A stretch of 64,000 bases of DNA from Phyllobacterium sp. 21LDTY02-6 (lineage in GTDB: Bacteria; Pseudomonadota; Alphaproteobacteria; Rhizobiales; Rhizobiaceae). The translations under genes and the position numbers were made by a program. This document shows positions 61,073 to 64,000 of the stretch, piece by piece. The stretch is taken from contig NZ_JAMJWD020000005.1 in assembly GCF_023554255.2 (NCBI RefSeq), positions 62,001 to 126,000 of the forward strand, written 5' to 3'. Within the stretch, counting starts at the first letter, position 1. Every line of letters starts with the position of its first letter. Below the pieces are notes generated by a model. The model was not told where the DNA came from and made no database searches. It worked only from the letters and a program-made list of their open reading frames with translations.

Positions 61073-62050
61073 TTAAATCGCCCTGACGGTCCCGCCGCGC
61101 CGCAGAGAATACGCGACCTCGAGATGCCTTGGCTGGGCGGCGTTTTCGGCGATGTCGAGCAGAAGCGATGCAGCGGCGGCGCCCATGCTGGCGTCGGGCA
61201 TTTCTATCGTGGTCAGTGGCGGGTCCATCATCCGGCCGAGCGGAATGCCGTCGAAACCGGCGACCGAAACGTCGTCCGGCACGCTCAGGCCCTCGCGCCG
61301 CAGCGCGCTGATGACGCCGAAAGCGAGCAGGTCGTTGGAGGCGATGATCGCCGTCGGCCCGATATCGGCCATGGCAGCGCTGAGATCGAGCATGTCGTAG
61401 TCGCCGACGAAGGAAATCTGCATGGCGGCAAGCGGCATGGCGCCGCTGTCGACCATCGCCTGGGCATAGCCCTGGTAGCGCAGCCTGGCGCGGTCCGAGG
61501 CGGAAAAACTGCCGGAGACGAAAATGATGCGCTCATGCCCGAGCTGTCGCAGCAGCATCGTCAGTTCGTGGCCTGCCTTGAAATTATCGACCGTGACCGC
61601 CGACTGAAACCGTTCCGTTGGCCGATTGTGAAGCAGCACCGTCGGAGGCAGCGGCAGGCCGAGAACGGCGCTCCTTTCGGCGCGGCAGAGCGTCAGGATC
61701 AGGCCGGTCGGCTTTTCGTTGAGCAGAGAGGCCACTGCATCGAGCTCCCGGGCCGGGTCGTAGTGGGACTGGGAGATCAACACCCCATGGCCAGCCATCA
61801 GCATGCGGTTCTCGATACTGGACAGTGAGGAAGAGAAGACCGGATTGGTGATGCTGGGGATCAGCACGCCGACGACGAGGCGGCGGCCGGATTTGCCGCT
61901 GGGGAAAGTGTGACGATAGCCGAGTTCGGCCGCCGCGCGGCGCACCTTGCGCACCATCGCCTCGCTGACCGATCCCTTCAGCGTCAATGCCCGGCTCGCC
62001 GTCGCTGGCGAACATCCGGCCCTGGCCGCAACTTCCTGCAGCGTCGTCAC
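61073..62050 (-). CDS. LacI family transcriptional regulator
   Basis: 325 residues from GTG 62050. The DNA-binding domain begins VTTLQEVAARAGCSPATASR with hinge FPSGKSGRRLVVGVLIPS, and the effector domain follows, ending in a GFDGIPLGRMMDPPLTTIEM block. GTG 62050 is preferred because AAGGA lies seven bases upstream; a longer frame reaches 62101. It is convergent with the UgpB-like operon, the nearest plausible target, but no matching operator was found. Confidence 0.91.
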   Translation of the reverse strand: MTTLQEVAARAGCSPATASRALTLKGSVSEAMVRKVRRAAAELGYRHTFPSGKSGRRLVVGVLIPSITNPVFSSSLSSIENRMLMAGHGVLISQSHYDPARELDAVASLLNEKPTGLILTLCRAERSAVLGLPLPPTVLLHNRPTERFQSAVTVDNFKAGHELTMLLRQLGHERIIFVSGSFSASDRARLRYQGYAQAMVDSGAMPLAAMQISFVGDYDMLDLSAAMADIGPTAIIASNDLLAFGVISALRREGLSVPDDVSVAGFDGIPLGRMMDPPLTTIEMPDASMGAAAASLLLDIAENAAQPRHLEVAYSLRRGGTVRAI

Positions 62051-62182
62051 TTGATCGTCCTTCACGTTTCGAGCTTGCCTATAGCACAGCTTCCGTCGCA
62101 ACGCGCACCGTCGGCCGACGATTGTCCATCGAGTCCGCGTCCTTCGGATAGGACGGCGGTCTCGCCGAATGGCTCGTCGCAG

Positions 62183-62731
62183 CTAGAACGTTGGCGGCGT
62201 CGATGCACTGACAACGTGACAGGGTACTGGCCCAACACACCGGAACCTGTGAGGACGCCGGCTGTCGAAATAGTAGGCATCGCCGGGTCCCAGAATTCGT
62301 CGTTCCTGATCGACGGTGACTTCAAGCCTGCCCGACAGGATGATGCCGCCCTCCTCACCGTCGTGAACAAGCGGCACTTTCCCGGTGTCGGCACCGGGCT
62401 GGTAGCATTCTTTCAGGATCTGCAGCGCCCGACCGAAGAGATTCTCTCCGACCTGCCGGTAAGAGATCGATCCCTTGCCGATCTCGACAAGTTCTTCGGC
62501 TGCATAGAACGCCTTTTTCGGCCGATCCGGTTCGAAAGCGAAAAATTCCGCCAGACCTATGGGGATACCGTCGAGAATGCGCTTCAAAGCTCCGACGGAG
62601 GGGTTCGACGTATTGGATTCGATCAAGGATATGGTTGAATTCGGCACCCCGGTTCTCTTCGCCAGTTCGCGCTGCGACAGATTGCTTGCGGTGCGCACGG
62701 CCCGGAGCCGATTGCCGATATCGACTGACAT
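62183..62731 (-). CDS. XRE-cupin regulator (PuuR-like)
   Basis: 182 residues. An N-terminal helix-turn-helix (LRAVRTASNLSQRELAKRTG, then VPNSTISLIESNTSNPSVGA) is joined to a C-terminal cupin domain with HDGEEGGIILSGRLEVTVD and GDAYYFDSRRPHRFR, which binds the ligand. PuuR-type proteins repress polyamine or amino-acid catabolism. ATG 62731 has AAGGA at good distance, while the ATG two codons earlier adjoins it. Divergent from the aminotransferase gene, its probable target. Confidence 0.92.
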   Translation of the reverse strand: MSVDIGNRLRAVRTASNLSQRELAKRTGVPNSTISLIESNTSNPSVGALKRILDGIPIGLAEFFAFEPDRPKKAFYAAEELVEIGKGSISYRQVGENLFGRALQILKECYQPGADTGKVPLVHDGEEGGIILSGRLEVTVDQERRILGPGDAYYFDSRRPHRFRCVGPVPCHVVSASTPPTF

Positions 62732-62870
62732 GAGCATCCTTTTGGTTTGTTCAGAATAACAGAAACTCTATCTAACAGTGACAGCATTTTCAATGTATTA
62801 GGTGGTGGTAGAAAAGGGCTTGTTCGTCTCTGAAAAATGCCCAATCTGGCTCCGTCCCAAGGAGGCACAG

Positions 62871-64000
62871 ATGGAAATCACCACCAAGACCAATGCTCCC
62901 ATACTCGACAATTTCTGGATGCCATTCACCGCCAATCGGCAGTTCAAGGCGTCGCCTCGCCTGCTGGCCGGGGCTGATGGCATGTATTACACCGATATTG
63001 ACGGGAACAAGGTTCTCGATGGCACAGCCGGCCTCTGGTGCTGTAATGCCGGCCACGGCCGCAGGAAGATCACCGAGGCCGTCGAGCGCCAACTTTCGAT
63101 GCTGGACTTCGCGCCGACCTTCCAGATGGGCCACCCGATCGCCTTCGACTTTGCGGCCCGTCTTGCCGAAATCGCTCCGGGTGACGGCCAGGGCAGGCTT
63201 GATCGCATCTTTTTTACGGGTTCCGGCTCGGAATCGGTCGATACAGCGATTAAAATCGCCATCGCCTACCAGCGTGCAATCGGCCAAGGCACCCGCACCC
63301 GAATTATCGGTCGGGAAAAGGGCTATCACGGCGTTGGCTTTGGCGGCATATCCGTCGGCGGTCTCGTCAATAACCGGCGGATGTTCCCGCAAATCCCGAC
63401 CGACCATATGCGCCATACGCTGGACATCGAACGCAACGCCTACTCGAAAGGCCTGCCTGCCCACGGGGCAGACCTCGCCGACGATCTGGAACGGCTGGTC
63501 CAGTTGCACGGCGCCGAAACCATCGCCGCCGTCATCGTAGAGCCCATGTCCGGCTCGGCCGGCGTCATTCTTCCACCGAAAGGATACCTGGAGAAGCTGC
63601 GCACGACAGCAGACAAGCATGGCATCCTGTTGATCTTTGACGAAGTCATCACCGGATTCGGTCGCCTCGGTACGCCCTTTGCAACTGATTATTTCGGTGT
63701 CGTGCCCGACCTGATGACGACCGCCAAGGGCCTTACCAACGGAACGATTCCGATGGGCGCCGTCTTTGCAAGTCGCAAGGTGCATGACGAATTGATGATT
63801 GCACCGGAAAACGCCATCGAACTTTTCCACGGCTATACCTATTCGGGTCATCCGGCTGCGTGCGCTGCCGGGATCGCGACCCTGGACATTTATGCCGAGG
63901 AAGGTCTTTTGACCCGTGCAGCCAGTCTGGCAGGGCATTGGCAGGACGCGCTGCACTCGCTGAAGGGAATGCCGTCAGTCATCGACATACGCAATCTCGG
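62871..64000 (+). CDS. Omega-amino acid:pyruvate aminotransferase, 3' end outside window
   Basis: Class III PLP aminotransferase; about 376 codons are inside the window and the frame stays open to the right edge. The N-terminus reads DNFWMPFTANRQFKASPRLL, typical of beta-alanine:pyruvate transaminases. Other blocks are FFTGSGSESVDTAIKIA, the PLP-binding DEVITGFGRLG and the Schiff-base Lys286 in TTAKGLTNG. ATG 62871 follows AAGGAGG. The enzyme moves the amino group of an omega-amino acid or amine to pyruvate. It is divergent from the XRE-cupin regulator, a common arrangement for polyamine or beta-alanine catabolism. Confidence 0.93.
   Translation, partial: MEITTKTNAPILDNFWMPFTANRQFKASPRLLAGADGMYYTDIDGNKVLDGTAGLWCCNAGHGRRKITEAVERQLSMLDFAPTFQMGHPIAFDFAARLAEIAPGDGQGRLDRIFFTGSGSESVDTAIKIAIAYQRAIGQGTRTRIIGREKGYHGVGFGGISVGGLVNNRRMFPQIPTDHMRHTLDIERNAYSKGLPAHGADLADDLERLVQLHGAETIAAVIVEPMSGSAGVILPPKGYLEKLRTTADKHGILLIFDEVITGFGRLGTPFATDYFGVVPDLMTTAKGLTNGTIPMGAVFASRKVHDELMIAPENAIELFHGYTYSGHPAACAAGIATLDIYAEEGLLTRAASLAGHWQDALHSLKGMPSVIDIRNL

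Noticed and set aside
62790-63956. Minus-strand open frame of 388 codons at the right edge
   Set aside because: It opposes a class III aminotransferase frame with PLP motifs that runs off the window edge.

Overview
The window looks like chromosomal DNA of an alphaproteobacterium of the order Hyphomicrobiales (Mesorhizobium / Aminobacter / Ochrobactrum / Rhizobium-like). The reasons are the GC-rich coding, the three-gene pntAA-pntAB-pntB transhydrogenase, and the density of ABC and TRAP importers each paired with its own IclR, LysR, GntR, TetR, LacI or XRE regulator. The species cannot be fixed from sequence reading alone. I see no rRNA, tRNA, CRISPR array, intact insertion sequence or phage gene.

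Left part (1-21.2 kb): a complete but scattered type II secretion system (T2SS). gspD-gspO-gspK lie on the minus strand and run off the left edge. gspE stands alone on the minus strand at 10.7-12.4 kb. gspL-gspM-(gspC/N-like)-gspF-gspG-gspH-gspI-gspJ form a tightly overlapping plus-strand operon at 15.9-21.2 kb. Between these blocks sit an orphan TRAP transporter (DctQ-DctM, no DctP) with a DUF1330 gene and a divergent IclR regulator, a ZrgA-type zinc-uptake cluster (ZrgA/DUF2796, ABC ATPase, FtsX-like permease, DUF3299), and the pnt operon. A broken DUF1007 gene marks the junction between gspD and the TRAP genes.

21.5-26.0 kb: an AraD1/GguC-type FAH-fold enzyme, then a graveyard of two gene fragments (an iron-containing alcohol dehydrogenase and an inverted LysR paralogue), then a Tat-exported flavoprotein and an intact LysR gene related to the fragment. 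The fragment and the intact LysR gene share a nearly identical upstream element.

26.3-37.9 kb: a visibly AT-richer block with one long minus-strand cluster: C45 (penicillin acyltransferase-like) peptidase, DppB, DppC, fused DppDF ATPase, alpha/beta hydrolase, oligopeptide-type binding protein, amidase, PaiB-like FMN protein and a cytoplasmic M23-type metallopeptidase. A divergent GntR protein with two winged helices probably controls it. I infer uptake and deacylation of an acylated amine or peptide-like compound.

37.9-48.0 kb: a TetR/SDR pair with a perfect operator palindrome, then a six-gene catecholate-type siderophore operon (TonB receptor, IroE-like esterase, binding protein, two permeases, ATPase). 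Divergent from it is an unusual LysR-HTH / TrpD2 (YbiB-like) fusion.

48.0-64 kb: two carbohydrate-type ABC systems. The first (LacI, SBP, two permeases, ATPase, GH63-type hydrolase) has two perfect LacI operators. The second (metallophosphoesterase, ATPase, two permeases, UgpB-like SBP) is preceded by a Pho-box-like repeat, which suggests phosphodiester scavenging. A convergent LacI gene, an XRE-cupin regulator and a divergent omega-amino-acid aminotransferase, cut by the right edge, end the window.
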